Of a stretch of 64,000 nt of DNA, positions 24,648 to 34,948 are shown one piece after another; positions within the stretch are counted from its first letter, which is position 1; every line of letters begins with the position of its first letter. Under the pieces are notes generated by a model that saw only the letters and a list, made by a program, of their open reading frames with translations, had not been told where the DNA came from and made no database searches. The DNA lies in NCBI RefSeq assembly GCF_947502895.1, contig NZ_CANNBM010000004.1, positions 124,001 through 188,000 on the forward strand, written 5' to 3'. The DNA is from an uncultured Sulfitobacter sp. (lineage in GTDB: Bacteria; Pseudomonadota; Alphaproteobacteria; Rhodobacterales; Rhodobacteraceae). The translations under genes and the position numbers were made by a program.

Positions 24648-27404
24648 TTATTCGGCTTCGGGCGGAGCCTCACCCTCATCCTCATCACCTTGATCGGCGA
24701 TCCATGCGACAGAGACAACGACTTCGTTCTTGCCCGTATCAAACACTTTCACACCACCTGCGCTGCGCGAGCGGAAGGATATCCCCTCGACTGGCACGCG
24801 GATCGACTGGCCCTTGGACGTGGCAAGCATGATCTGGTCGTCCATCTCGACAGGGAAGCTGGCCACGATCTGGCCGCCGCGCATGGCTTTGTCCATCGCT
24901 GTGACCCCCATGCCGCCGCGTCCGCGCAGCGGGTAGTCGTGGCTGCTGCTCAGCTTGCCTGCACCGTTTTCGGTGATGGTCAGAATGAGGTTTTCTGCGG
25001 CCGACATCTCGGCGTAACGCTCTTGTGCCAGTGGCATATCGGCGTTGCCTTCTTCCTCGTCCAGCCCTTCGGCGTCGTCGGCAAGACCCGCCATTGCGCG
25101 GCGCATTTTGAGGTAGGCTGCGCGTTCATCGCTGCCCGCATCAAAGTGGCGGATGATGGACATGGACACAACCGTGTCATCATTGCCCAGCTTGATCCCG
25201 CGCACGCCGACCGAATTGCGGCTGTTGAACACCCGCACGTCCGTGGCACGGAAACGGATCGCACGGCCCGAGTTGGTGACCAGCATCACGTCATCATCAT
25301 TGCTGGCGATGCGTGCGTTGATCAGGGTTGTCTGCGCGTGCTCGTCCTCGAATTTCATCGCGATCTTGCCATTGCGCATGACATTGGTGAAATCCGACAG
25401 CTTGTTGCGGCGCACTGTTCCTGCAGATGTGGCAAAGACCACTTGCAAGTCGTCCCATTCCTTCTCGTCGCGATCCACGGGCATGATTGCGGCGATGGAA
25501 ACACCGGGCGGGATCGGCAGAATGTTGACAATCGCCTTGCCCTTGGATGTACGCCCCCCTTGCGGCAGGCGCCATGTTTTGAGCTTGTAGACCATACCAT
25601 CGGTCGTAAAGAACAACAGCTGCGTATGGGTATTGGCCACAAAGAGAGTCGTGACGACATCTTCTTCTTTGGTCGCCATGCCCGATACACCCTTACCGCC
25701 GCGCCGCTGGCTGCGGAAATCGGCAAGCGGTGTGCGTTTGATATAGCCGCCCGACGTGACCGTTACGACCATGTCCTCACGCTCGATCAGGTCCTCGTCG
25801 TCCATATCACCTGACCAATCGACAATCTCGGTGCGGCGTGGCACGGCGAACAGATCGCGGGTCTCGGCCAATTCATCGTGAATAATCGCCATGATCCGAT
25901 CACGCGAGCCGAGGATTTCGAGGTATTCCTTGATCTTGCCTGCAAGCTCTTCCAGCTCGTCGGTGACCTCTTTCACACCGATCTGGGTCAGGCGTTGCAA
26001 GCGCAGTTCCAGAATGGCGCGGGCCTGCGTTTCTGACAGGTTGTAAGTGCCATCGTCATTTGCCGTATGGGTCGGATCATCGATCAAAGCGATATATGGA
26101 AGAATATCTTCTGCGGGCCAGCGCCGCGTCATCAGCTTTGTACGCGCCTCGGCCGCATCAGCAGAGGATCGGATGGTGGCGACGATTTCGTCGATGTTGG
26201 TTACCGCGACGGCCAGACCACACAGGATATGGCTCCGCTCACGGGCCTTGCGCAGCAAATGGGCTGTGCGGCGCGCGACAACTTCCTCGCGGAAGTCGAT
26301 AAAGCAGGTGAGAAAGCGGCGCAGGGTAAGCGTCTCGGGACGACCACCATTCAGCGCCAGCATGTTGCAGCCGAAATAGGTCTGCATGGGCGTAAAGCGG
26401 AAGAGCTGGTTCAGCACCACCTCTGCCGTCGCATCGCGCTTCAGTTCAACCACAACCCGTACGCCGTTGCGATCAGATTCGTCTTGTACGTGGGCGATGC
26501 CTTCGATCTTTTTGTCCCGCGCAGCCTCGGCGATCCGCTCGATCATAGTGGCTTTGTTCACCTGATAGGGGATTTCATCAATGACGATGGCCCAGCGGTC
26601 CTTGCGGATTTCCTCGATGCGGGTTTTCGAGCGGACAATCACCGACCCGCGCCCCTCAAGATAGGCTTTGCGCGCGCCAGAGCGGCCCAGCATGATGCCA
26701 CCCGTGGGGAAGTCAGGACCGGGTACGTACTCGATCAGCTCTTCGGAGGTCAGATCGGCGTTCTCGATAAGCGCGAGACATGCATCGATAACTTCACCAA
26801 GGTTGTGGGGGGGAATGTTGGTGGCCATACCCACCGCGATGCCACCAGCACCATTCACCAGCATGTTCGGAAAGCGGGCGGGCAGGACTGTCGGCTCTCG
26901 GTCCTTGCCGTCATAGTTGTCTTGGAAATCAACGGTTTCTTTGTCGATGTCGGTGAGCAGATAGGCTGCAGGCTTGTCCATCCGGACTTCGGTATAGCGC
27001 ATGGCCGCGGCGTTATCGCCGTCCATAGAGCCAAAATTACCCTGACCGTCCAACAGCGGCAACGACATCGAGAAATCCTGTGCCATCCGCACCAGTGCAT
27101 CATAGATCGCGCTGTCGCCGTGCGGGTGGTATTTACCCATTACATCGCCGACAGCACGGGCGGATTTGCGGTAGGGTTTGTCGTGGCTGTTTCCAGCCTC
27201 GTGCATAGCATAAAGAATGCGACGGTGCACCGGTTTCAGGCCGTCACGCAGATCGGGAATAGCACGGCTGACGATGACCGACATGGCATAGTCGAGATAG
27301 CTTGTGCGCATCTCGTGCTCGATCGTGACAGAAGGCCCATCGTATACAGGCCGCTCTGGGCGGTTTTCGTCTTCGTTTTCAGGTGTTTCTGGCGTGTCGC
27401 TCAA
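24648..27404 (-). CDS. gyrA: DNA gyrase subunit A
   Basis: 918 residues. The N-terminal breakage-reunion domain has the catalytic Tyr in AMRYTEVRM and the quinolone-resistance region HPHGDSAIYDALVRM with Ser and Asp at the positions equivalent to E. coli 83 and 87, the susceptible form. The C-terminal half contains the GyrA-box-like beta-pinwheel repeats (QRRGGKGVSG and later Gly-rich blades) and an acidic tail. Together with GyrB it introduces negative supercoils. An insertion of acidic residues (AEGLDEEEGNADM) lies in the C-terminal domain. Confidence 0.97.
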   Translation of the reverse strand: MSDTPETPENEDENRPERPVYDGPSVTIEHEMRTSYLDYAMSVIVSRAIPDLRDGLKPVHRRILYAMHEAGNSHDKPYRKSARAVGDVMGKYHPHGDSAIYDALVRMAQDFSMSLPLLDGQGNFGSMDGDNAAAMRYTEVRMDKPAAYLLTDIDKETVDFQDNYDGKDREPTVLPARFPNMLVNGAGGIAVGMATNIPPHNLGEVIDACLALIENADLTSEELIEYVPGPDFPTGGIMLGRSGARKAYLEGRGSVIVRSKTRIEEIRKDRWAIVIDEIPYQVNKATMIERIAEAARDKKIEGIAHVQDESDRNGVRVVVELKRDATAEVVLNQLFRFTPMQTYFGCNMLALNGGRPETLTLRRFLTCFIDFREEVVARRTAHLLRKARERSHILCGLAVAVTNIDEIVATIRSSADAAEARTKLMTRRWPAEDILPYIALIDDPTHTANDDGTYNLSETQARAILELRLQRLTQIGVKEVTDELEELAGKIKEYLEILGSRDRIMAIIHDELAETRDLFAVPRRTEIVDWSGDMDDEDLIEREDMVVTVTSGGYIKRTPLADFRSQRRGGKGVSGMATKEEDVVTTLFVANTHTQLLFFTTDGMVYKLKTWRLPQGGRTSKGKAIVNILPIPPGVSIAAIMPVDRDEKEWDDLQVVFATSAGTVRRNKLSDFTNVMRNGKIAMKFEDEHAQTTLINARIASNDDDVMLVTNSGRAIRFRATDVRVFNSRNSVGVRGIKLGNDDTVVSMSIIRHFDAGSDERAAYLKMRRAMAGLADDAEGLDEEEGNADMPLAQERYAEMSAAENLILTITENGAGKLSSSHDYPLRGRGGMGVTAMDKAMRGGQIVASFPVEMDDQIMLATSKGQSIRVPVEGISFRSRSAGGVKVFDTGKNEVVVSVAWIADQGDEDEGEAPPEAE

Positions 27405-27613
27405 TGTCTGTCCCAGCTTTGCTGATGTCTTCTATATCTTGCGTCTATGTATAGCGCGAAGCCCATATAAGGTGCAATCCCAATGCAGACATCGGCTGCC
27501 CCATCATGCCGAAAAAGCGCAAGTTGGGCGGCGCTATGACGACTGACGCCACGTTATACTGCCCTAGTGCCATTGCGTGGATAAGATCACGGTGAACTTG
27601 GGAGGGAACATCG

Positions 27614-28678
27614 ATGCAACGCCTATTGATAGATCAGAAGACCATTACCGAAACACGGCTGGAGGACATTCCGGCAGCCCCACTGGCAGCGGGGCAAGCG
27701 CGCCTTGTAATGGAGAGTTTTGCGCTCACCGCGAATAATGTAACCTATGCCGCCTCGGGATTTGCCATCGGGTATTGGCAGTTCTTTCCTACAGGGGTTA
27801 AGGGGCAGGGGCTGGTGCCTGTGTGGGGCACTGCGCGCGTGAGCGAGAGCAGCAGCGATACGCTTGCCGTTGGAACACGGCTCTATGGTTTTTATCCGTT
27901 GGCCGAACAGGTGGTGATCACACCCCAAACGGACGGGCATGGGGGGATCGTGGATGCAGCCGCGCACCGTGCTGACCTGCCAGCGGTTTACAACCGTTAC
28001 ACACCGCTGCGCAGCCATGACGAGAACGAAGATCATATGCGCGCTCTTTTGCAGCCTCTGCTCGCCACGTCATATCTGCTCTTTGATTGGCTGATGGACA
28101 ATGATTGCTTTGGTGCAAGCCAGATTATCATTGGCAGTGCTTCGTCCAAGACGGGTCTGGGACTGTGTAAATATCTGGCCGAGCAAAAGGACCGTACCTA
28201 TAAAATTATCGGTCTGACATCTGAGCGAAACCGCGCCTTTGTCGAAGGTTTGGGGGCCTGTGACACGGTCCTGAGCTATGACGAGATTGCGCAATTGCCC
28301 GCCGCGCCATCGGTTTATGTGGATATGTCGGGAAACGCACAGGTCAAAGCGCAAGTGCATGCGACACTGGGTGCAGACCTCAAACATTCATCGGCGGTTG
28401 GGATCAGCCACTGGGACCAGTTCAACCCGCAGACGCAGGTTGAAGGGGTGAAGCCGCAGTTCTTTTTCGCACCCGCCCAGATCGCCAAGCGGCGCGAGGA
28501 GTGGGGGCCCGGTGTGATGGAAAAGCAGATCACCCAAGCGTGGAAGCGCCTAGCAGCAGATGCCGGGAGCTGGCTGGACGTAAAGCTGCACGACGGAATA
28601 AGTCAGGCCGAAGAGGTGTATGCCGCCCTTGCCAATGGTACGGCCAACCCGCGTGAGGGCCACGTCATTAAAGTGTAG
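27614..28678 (+). CDS. DUF2855 family protein
   Basis: 354 residues from ATG 27614, with GGGAGGGA about 6 bases upstream. The layout (ALTANNVTYAASG, YWQFFPTG, VPVWGTA, then a Rossmann-like segment IIIGSASSKTGLGLC and LTSERNRAFVEGLG) resembles a divergent medium-chain dehydrogenase fold as in DUF2855. Reaction and substrate are unknown. It is convergent with the radical SAM gene, only nine bases away. Confidence 0.85.
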   Translation: MQRLLIDQKTITETRLEDIPAAPLAAGQARLVMESFALTANNVTYAASGFAIGYWQFFPTGVKGQGLVPVWGTARVSESSSDTLAVGTRLYGFYPLAEQVVITPQTDGHGGIVDAAAHRADLPAVYNRYTPLRSHDENEDHMRALLQPLLATSYLLFDWLMDNDCFGASQIIIGSASSKTGLGLCKYLAEQKDRTYKIIGLTSERNRAFVEGLGACDTVLSYDEIAQLPAAPSVYVDMSGNAQVKAQVHATLGADLKHSSAVGISHWDQFNPQTQVEGVKPQFFFAPAQIAKRREEWGPGVMEKQITQAWKRLAADAGSWLDVKLHDGISQAEEVYAALANGTANPREGHVIKV

Positions 28679-28687
28679 GCAGCGCGC

Positions 28688-29665
28688 CTAGGCAGAGCAA
28701 CTTGCCCCGCCCAGCACACAGAATTTAGCGCAGTGAGGGTGGTTGAGCGCGACATCGCGCTCTGCCTCCTCCAGTGTCTCGCCCAACTCAAACTCGGGGG
28801 CATAGGGCAAGAGCGTGCAGGCAAGTACAGCAGGGCGGTCGGCACCGCGCCGTTTTACCACCATCCGCGAAGATGCGCACATGACTGCTTCAGGGGATTT
28901 GTCCAGAATATCCCAGCAGGCTGTGGTGATCTCGGGCACCTCCACGCTCTCGTCCATTTCAGGGAATAACACTGTCATTGCAGGGTTTTGTGCGTCGATG
29001 TTAAAGCCGTTCTGTGCATAGAATGCTGCATATCCCGCACGGCTGTCTGAATCGCTGTCGCCGAATACGGAACGTCCGGCAACGGCCATCGTGAACCCGT
29101 TTTCGGACAACCACTTCATTCCAGTGACTGTCTTTTCAAACGCACCTGCGCCCCGTTCTGCATCATGCAGATCCGGATTGTAGTGATCCACCGAAATTCG
29201 CATTGTTAGCTTGCCCGGATAGGCCTTGTTCAGCCGCAATAACCCTTCGCGCATCTTTTTGCGCATCATCGGCAACATTGCGTTTGTCAGGATCAAAACG
29301 TCATACCCACGGGCAAGCGAAGCCTCGGTGATATCGATCATCTGGGGGTTCATAAATGGCTCGCCCCCTGTGAAGGCGATTTCGCGTACCCCCCAATCGC
29401 GGGTCTCAAGCTGATCGAGGTAGTCGGATACCTCGGCCGTCGTAATATACACCAGCGCATCATTGGTAGGACTTGAGAGAATATAGCAGTTCGCACATTC
29501 GATATTGCACAGGGTCCCCGTATTAAACCAAAGCGTCTGCGGATCGCTCAGGGGTACTGTTGCGCGCGGCTCACCTTTGGCGGTGCGCGCGGGGTCCACG
29601 AATTTTCCTTGATTGGCCAGTGCGATATCTTTCACGACTGCGGCCTCCTGCTCATACTCTTTCAT
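28688..29665 (-). CDS. Radical SAM protein with C-terminal cysteine cluster
   Basis: 325 residues. The motif CNIECANC (about residues 53-60) is the CxxxCxxC site for the SAM-binding 4Fe-4S cluster, followed by FTGGEPFMNP. Additional cysteines are found at CWDIL, VMCASS, ACTLLPY and the C-terminal CAKFCVLGGASC, consistent with one or more auxiliary clusters as in SPASM-like proteins. No peptide precursor or partner is adjacent, so the substrate is unknown. Divergent from zwf. Confidence 0.87.
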   Translation of the reverse strand: MKEYEQEAAVVKDIALANQGKFVDPARTAKGEPRATVPLSDPQTLWFNTGTLCNIECANCYILSSPTNDALVYITTAEVSDYLDQLETRDWGVREIAFTGGEPFMNPQMIDITEASLARGYDVLILTNAMLPMMRKKMREGLLRLNKAYPGKLTMRISVDHYNPDLHDAERGAGAFEKTVTGMKWLSENGFTMAVAGRSVFGDSDSDSRAGYAAFYAQNGFNIDAQNPAMTVLFPEMDESVEVPEITTACWDILDKSPEAVMCASSRMVVKRRGADRPAVLACTLLPYAPEFELGETLEEAERDVALNHPHCAKFCVLGGASCSA

Positions 29666-29878
29666 TCACTAGATGGGGTAGGCGATCCACAAAGGCAAGA
29701 AAAGACCATGTCTTGTGATGCACGCTCTTGTGAAGATCGAATATATTTGTATGTTTGCGCTAACATGTACTGCGTGCTGCATGTGGAAGACCTGCATTTG
29801 CTGTTAAACATCCTGCAGCACAGTGGCGGCACAAACATGCGCGGGCAGGGGTCTGCGGGCAATTTGAAAGGCAAAACA

Positions 29879-31348
29879 ATGGTTTCACGCGTCATCCCCG
29901 TTGATCTGTTTGATCTGGTGATATTCGGCGGCACAGGTGATCTGGCGCGGCGTAAAATCCTGCCAGGCTTGTTTCGCCGGTTTTGTGCGGGGCAGATGCC
30001 GCCAGAGGCGCGGATTATTGGCGCCGCGCGCAGTGAATTGGACCGCGCAGGGTACCGTGCCTTGGTGCGTGAAGCGATTGGCGAGTTCGGAGGCGAGCAA
30101 GCCTGTGACGACACCCATCTGGAAGCATTCCTGAACCAGCTTGAATATGTGACGATTGACGCGCGCGGCGAACAGGGGTGGAAAGAACTTCAAACCATCA
30201 TGGCAGGTACCGAGCGGATCGAGGCCTATTATTTCTCTGTGGCACCCGCCTTGTTCGGTGATATTGCCGAACGGTTGCAGAAATGGGGCATGGCTGATGC
30301 GCGCGCGCGTATTGTTGTGGAAAAGCCGTTTGGCCGTGATCTGGACACCGCACGCAGGCTGAATGCAACGCTGGCCACCTATTTTAACGAAGACCAGATC
30401 TACCGGATTGATCATTATCTCGGCAAAGAAACTGTGCAGAACCTGATGGCTGTCCGCTTTGGCAACATGCTGTTTGAGCCTTTGTGGAACAGCCAATATG
30501 TCGATCATATCCAGATCACCGTTGCGGAAACCGTCGGTGTGGGTGGTCGTGGCGAATATTATGACAAATCGGGTGCGATGCGCGATATGGTGCAGAACCA
30601 CCTGATGCAGCTATTGTGCCTCATCGCGATGGAACCGCCTGCCCAGTTTTCGCCTGACGCTGTGCGGGATGAAAAGCTCAAGGTGATCCGTGCGCTTGAT
30701 CCTGTACCATCCTATCAGATTGTGCGGGGCCAGTATCAGGCGGAGCCGTGTAACGAGGCCGAAAATCCGGGATACCGCACCGCAGTTGGCAATCCCCGTT
30801 CGCGCACGGAGAGCTTTATCGCACTGCGTACCCAGATCAGTAATTGGCGGTGGGCTGGGACACCCTTCTATTTGCGCACAGGCAAACGTATGGCGGCGCG
30901 GTCTTCTGAAATAACGGTGGTGTTCAAAGATACACCACACAGCATTTTTGGTGAAGATGCAGGCCGCCACCGCAATGTTCTGTCCATCCGGCTACAGCCC
31001 AACGAAGGTATCACACTGGGCGTGACCATCAAAGAACCGGGGCCGGGCGGTATGAGGCTCATTGATGTGCCGCTTGATATGTCGTTTGCCGAAGCACTGA
31101 AGGAAGACGATGTTGATCAAGTGGACGCCTACGAGCGGCTGATCATGGATGTCATTCGGGGCAATCAAACCCTGTTCATGCGCGGAGACGAAGTGGAGGC
31201 TGCGTGGGCATGGACCGACCCAATTATTGCCGGTTGGGAGGCGCGAAATGATGTACCAAAACCCTATGACCACGGAAGCACTGGCCCGACTGACGCGGTT
31301 GAAATGCTGCGCCGTGAAGGGCGCGAATGGCGCAAGGTGACAGAATGA
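29879..31348 (+). CDS. zwf: Glucose-6-phosphate 1-dehydrogenase
   Basis: 489 residues from ATG 29879 (MVSRVIPVD), with GAAAGG about 8 bases upstream; the open frame reaches back to 29609 but that part overlaps the radical SAM gene and does not resemble the family. The NADP-binding GGTGDLARRK and the active-site RIDHYLGKE are present. It starts the oxidative Entner-Doudoroff/pentose phosphate route. Overlaps pgl by four bases. Confidence 0.96.
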   Translation: MVSRVIPVDLFDLVIFGGTGDLARRKILPGLFRRFCAGQMPPEARIIGAARSELDRAGYRALVREAIGEFGGEQACDDTHLEAFLNQLEYVTIDARGEQGWKELQTIMAGTERIEAYYFSVAPALFGDIAERLQKWGMADARARIVVEKPFGRDLDTARRLNATLATYFNEDQIYRIDHYLGKETVQNLMAVRFGNMLFEPLWNSQYVDHIQITVAETVGVGGRGEYYDKSGAMRDMVQNHLMQLLCLIAMEPPAQFSPDAVRDEKLKVIRALDPVPSYQIVRGQYQAEPCNEAENPGYRTAVGNPRSRTESFIALRTQISNWRWAGTPFYLRTGKRMAARSSEITVVFKDTPHSIFGEDAGRHRNVLSIRLQPNEGITLGVTIKEPGPGGMRLIDVPLDMSFAEALKEDDVDQVDAYERLIMDVIRGNQTLFMRGDEVEAAWAWTDPIIAGWEARNDVPKPYDHGSTGPTDAVEMLRREGREWRKVTE

Positions 31349-32019
31349 ATATCGTTGAATATCAAAGCCGTGACATACAGATGAAGTCCGTCGCGGCGGC
31401 ATTGGCCGAAGATCTGCGAACAGCCCTTGCGCAAAAGGGCGTGGTGACGCTGGCTGTACCGGGGGGCACGACGCCAGGGCCCGTATTTGATGCGCTTGCA
31501 GCCACCGATCTGGACTGGTCCCGCGTTCGAGTGTTGTTGAGTGACGAGCGGTGGGTCCCTGAAAGTGATGCTCAGTCGAACGCGGCGCTCATCCGTGAAC
31601 GGCTGATCACAGGTGCTGCATCTGTTGCGAGATTTACCCCGTATTACACCGACGGTATTGGCATTGATGACGCTGCGCAGGATTTGTCCGTGGCGTTGGC
31701 TGACATGTTGCCGATCGACGTTCTATTGCTCGGTATGGGTGCCGATATGCACACAGCATCGCTATTCCCCGATGGTGATGGCCTGTCAGAGGCCTTGGCA
31801 GAAACTGCACCAATGCTGTTACCGATGCGGATTGCGGGGCAAAGCGTGGCGCGGATAACGCTGACCGCGCCCGTGTTGCGCGCGGCGCTGTCAACACATC
31901 TGCTTATCACTGGGCAAGACAAGCGTGATGCACTTGTCGCCGCGCAGGATTTACCCGCAGCGCAAGCACCGGTGCAAACCGTCCTTTCCGTCGCTACAAT
32001 ACATTGGAGTGCACAATGA
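31345..32019 (+). CDS. pgl: 6-phosphogluconolactonase
   Basis: 224 residues from ATG 31345, overlapping the zwf stop as ATGA. The family motifs VPGGTTPGPVFDAL, LLSDERWVP and LLLGMGADMHTASLFP are all visible. It hydrolyses 6-phosphogluconolactone produced by Zwf. Overlaps pgi by four bases, so zwf-pgl-pgi is a coupled operon. Confidence 0.95.
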   Translation: MNIVEYQSRDIQMKSVAAALAEDLRTALAQKGVVTLAVPGGTTPGPVFDALAATDLDWSRVRVLLSDERWVPESDAQSNAALIRERLITGAASVARFTPYYTDGIGIDDAAQDLSVALADMLPIDVLLLGMGADMHTASLFPDGDGLSEALAETAPMLLPMRIAGQSVARITLTAPVLRAALSTHLLITGQDKRDALVAAQDLPAAQAPVQTVLSVATIHWSAQ

Positions 32020-33605
32020 CTCATTGGAAAACGCTTGCCGACCAGTACCAGCAAACGGCTGATCGCCCCATTGGCGCATTGTTCCAAACCTCCAATCGCG
32101 CCAGTGATTTTGCTGTGCAGGTTGGGGATATGTTTTTTGACTATTCCAAAACCAATATAGATGATGCCACGCGTGACGCGCTGCTTGCATTGGCCCGCGA
32201 TGCGGGTGTCGAGGGCATGCGAGAGGCCATGTTCACTGGGGCGCCGATAAACAGCACCGAAAACCGCGCTGTTTTACATACCGCCCTACGCAATCTGGAC
32301 GGCGGGCCAGTTGAAGTGGATGGCGAGGATGTCATGCCCGAAGTTCTTGGTACTTTGGCGGCGATGCGCACCTACGCACAGAAAATCCGAAGTGGCGGAT
32401 ACACGGATGTGATCAACATTGGCATCGGCGGATCTGACCTCGGGCCGGCCATGGCCGTTCGTGCGCTGGCACCCTATCACGATGGGCCACGCTGTCATTT
32501 CGTCTCGAACGTAGACGGGGCGGATATTGGTGATACGCTGCGTGGGCTGGATGCCAAAACGACACTGGTTATCGTCGCCTCCAAGACCTTTACCACCATT
32601 GAGACCATGACTAATGCCCGTACAGCGCGGGCGTGGATGAAGGATCATGGCGGCGATCCTGTTGTGCAATTTGCAGCCCTGAGTACATCGGCCGAGAAAA
32701 CGGCAGAGTTCGGGATTGATCCTGATCATGTATTCGGTTTTGCCGACTGGGTTGGTGGGCGCTATTCGGTTTGGGGGCCGATCGGCCTGTCCCTGATGAT
32801 CGCAATCGGGCCAAAAGCGTTTGATGCGTTTCTGCGCGGCGGACAGGCTATGGACACACATTTCCGCGCGGCTGACCTGCACGAGAACATGCCGGTCCTG
32901 CTGGCGCTGGTCGGCATTTGGCACAACCAGATTTGCGGCCATTCTACCCGTGCGGTACTACCCTATGATGAGCGTTTGGGGATGCTGCCCAGCTATTTGC
33001 AGCAGCTTGAGATGGAATCGAACGGCAAAGGCGTGCAGCGCGACGGCAGCGATAGCCCACGGCACACAGGGCCCGTGGTCTGGGGGGCTGCGGGGACCAA
33101 TGGCCAGCATGCATTTTATCAGTTAATCCACCAAGGGACGCGTGTAATTCCATGTGAATTTCTGCTCGCCGCGCAGGGTCACGAGGACGAGCTGGCCCAC
33201 CACCATCAATTGCTGGTGGCCAACTGTCTGGCGCAATCACAAGCGTTGATGCAGGGCCGTTCGCTGGATGAGGCACGCGAAATTGCCGCTGCCAAAGGCT
33301 TTTTGGGAGACGCGTTGGAGCGGCAGGCACGCCACCGCGTATTCAAGGGAAACCGCCCTTCAACAACGCTGCTGTATCCGCTGTTGGATCCGTTCACACT
33401 GGGCCAGATTATTGCGCTCTATGAGCATCGTGTGTTTGTTGAGGGGATTATTCTGGACATTGTATCGTTTGATCAATGGGGCGTTGAACTGGGCAAAGAG
33501 CTTGCCACCTCCTTGCAACCCGTTGTCGAAGGCCGCGAGGACACGTCCCAGCAGGATGCCTCTACTGCCCAGCTGGTTGACTTCATACATCGCCATCGCG
33601 ACTGA
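32016..33605 (+). CDS. pgi: Glucose-6-phosphate isomerase
   Basis: 529 residues from ATG 32016, overlapping pgl as ATGA. Sugar-phosphate-binding INIGIGGSDLGPAM, the active-site VGGRYSVWGPIGL, GMLPSYLQQLEMESNGK and QLIHQGT are typical of the family. It interconverts glucose-6-phosphate and fructose-6-phosphate, feeding cycling flux in Entner-Doudoroff metabolism. Convergent with the antiporter gene 21 bases downstream; no terminator hairpin was seen between them. Confidence 0.96.
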   Translation: MTHWKTLADQYQQTADRPIGALFQTSNRASDFAVQVGDMFFDYSKTNIDDATRDALLALARDAGVEGMREAMFTGAPINSTENRAVLHTALRNLDGGPVEVDGEDVMPEVLGTLAAMRTYAQKIRSGGYTDVINIGIGGSDLGPAMAVRALAPYHDGPRCHFVSNVDGADIGDTLRGLDAKTTLVIVASKTFTTIETMTNARTARAWMKDHGGDPVVQFAALSTSAEKTAEFGIDPDHVFGFADWVGGRYSVWGPIGLSLMIAIGPKAFDAFLRGGQAMDTHFRAADLHENMPVLLALVGIWHNQICGHSTRAVLPYDERLGMLPSYLQQLEMESNGKGVQRDGSDSPRHTGPVVWGAAGTNGQHAFYQLIHQGTRVIPCEFLLAAQGHEDELAHHHQLLVANCLAQSQALMQGRSLDEAREIAAAKGFLGDALERQARHRVFKGNRPSTTLLYPLLDPFTLGQIIALYEHRVFVEGIILDIVSFDQWGVELGKELATSLQPVVEGREDTSQQDASTAQLVDFIHRHRD

Positions 33606-33626
33606 GCTGCAAGCGACTGGCCTGCG

Positions 33627-34883
33627 CTACATCATATCTGGCGCACGGCCCAAGCGATTGGCAAGTCGCGCGACTGTCAGTCCTTGAACGATGATCGAAA
33701 AGATCACAACAACGTAGGTGCAGGTCAGGATCAACGGTTTCCATTCGCCTTCTGGCAAGGACAGTGCCAGCGCAACGGAGATACCTCCTTTTAGTCCGCC
33801 CCATGTCATTATGGGTACGACCCCTGCGTTAAAGCTGCGAAAGGGGCGCAGCATCGCGATGGGAACAGCAACAGCGACCAGTCGGGCCACCAGCGCAAGG
33901 CCGATCGCAGCAACAGCTGTCAGCAGCATGTTGCCCTCAAACGCGATAGCAAAGACCTCAAACCCGATCAGCAGAAACAGCACTGCATTCAGGATTTCGT
34001 CAATCAGCTCCCAAAATCCGGCGACATAAGTGCGGGTCTGGGCGGACATGCCTTCCGACGTTCCCACGTCTCCGATCAGCAAGCCCGCGCATACAGCCAT
34101 AATCGGGGCTGACACATGCAGCCAGACCGCCAATTCATAGCCGCCAAATGCAAGGCCAAGGGTAAGCAAGACTTCGAGCGGATAGTCATCAATCCGCCGC
34201 ATCACCCGAAAGGTGAGCCAGCCAAGCACAAGTCCCAACACCGCACCGCCCACGGCCTCCTGAAAAAACAAGATCGCAGCACCTGTGAGCGGATCGCCCG
34301 CTGGCCCGTGGGCATCGCCATGGGGGAAGGCGAGGCCGACCAACACAAGAAACACCACGTACCCCACGCCATCGTTAAACAGGCTTTCCCCTGCAATCTT
34401 TGTTTCAAGCGCCTTTGGCAGATCAGCCTCGCGCAAGACACCCAGCACGGCAACCGGATCAGTTGGTGAAATCAGCGCACCGAACACCAGCGCAATCAGC
34501 AGAGGCATCCCCGTCAACCAAGAGAAGCCGATCCCCACGATCAGCGTCGACAGGGCAATGCCCAGCGTGGCCATCAGAAAGACAACGCGCCACTGCGCGC
34601 GCAGATCGCCCAGCTTGACGTGCAACGCCCCTGCAAAAAGCAGCAGGCCCAGCATCCCTTCCAGCAACGCCTCGGAAAAGTCGATGCCAGTGACGATGCC
34701 GCGAACTGTGTCTGCAATGCCGAGGGTCGGCAGCACCAGATCAAGGCCCAGCAAGACAAAAGACGCCAGCAGCGACACCACGAGGATACCGATGGCGGAA
34801 GGGAGACGCAAAAACAGATGATTGATCGCGCCAAAGCCACCCGCAAGTACGATCAAGAGGGAGGTGATTTGTAGAAAATTCAT
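33627..34883 (-). CDS. CPA1-type Na+/H+ antiporter
   Basis: 418 residues with about twelve transmembrane helices. The ion-site motif LISPTDPVAVLGVL and FNDGVGYVVFLVL are characteristic of the CPA1/NhaP-type cation:proton antiporters, as is the MTWGGLKGGISVALALSLP segment. It exchanges sodium (or potassium) for protons, suiting a marine lifestyle. It lacks the long cytoplasmic C-terminus of some NhaP proteins. Confidence 0.92.
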   Translation of the reverse strand: MNFLQITSLLIVLAGGFGAINHLFLRLPSAIGILVVSLLASFVLLGLDLVLPTLGIADTVRGIVTGIDFSEALLEGMLGLLLFAGALHVKLGDLRAQWRVVFLMATLGIALSTLIVGIGFSWLTGMPLLIALVFGALISPTDPVAVLGVLREADLPKALETKIAGESLFNDGVGYVVFLVLVGLAFPHGDAHGPAGDPLTGAAILFFQEAVGGAVLGLVLGWLTFRVMRRIDDYPLEVLLTLGLAFGGYELAVWLHVSAPIMAVCAGLLIGDVGTSEGMSAQTRTYVAGFWELIDEILNAVLFLLIGFEVFAIAFEGNMLLTAVAAIGLALVARLVAVAVPIAMLRPFRSFNAGVVPIMTWGGLKGGISVALALSLPEGEWKPLILTCTYVVVIFSIIVQGLTVARLANRLGRAPDMM

Positions 34884-34948
34884 ATGGTGCGCTCCGGACT
34901 GGCCTGCCTCTGTCGTGTCACGTCAGCGGCTGGGGCGCAACGGCTGGG

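Noticed and set aside
26067..27425. 452-codon open frame on the plus strand
   Set aside because: Fully antisense to gyrA; no motif and no ribosome site.
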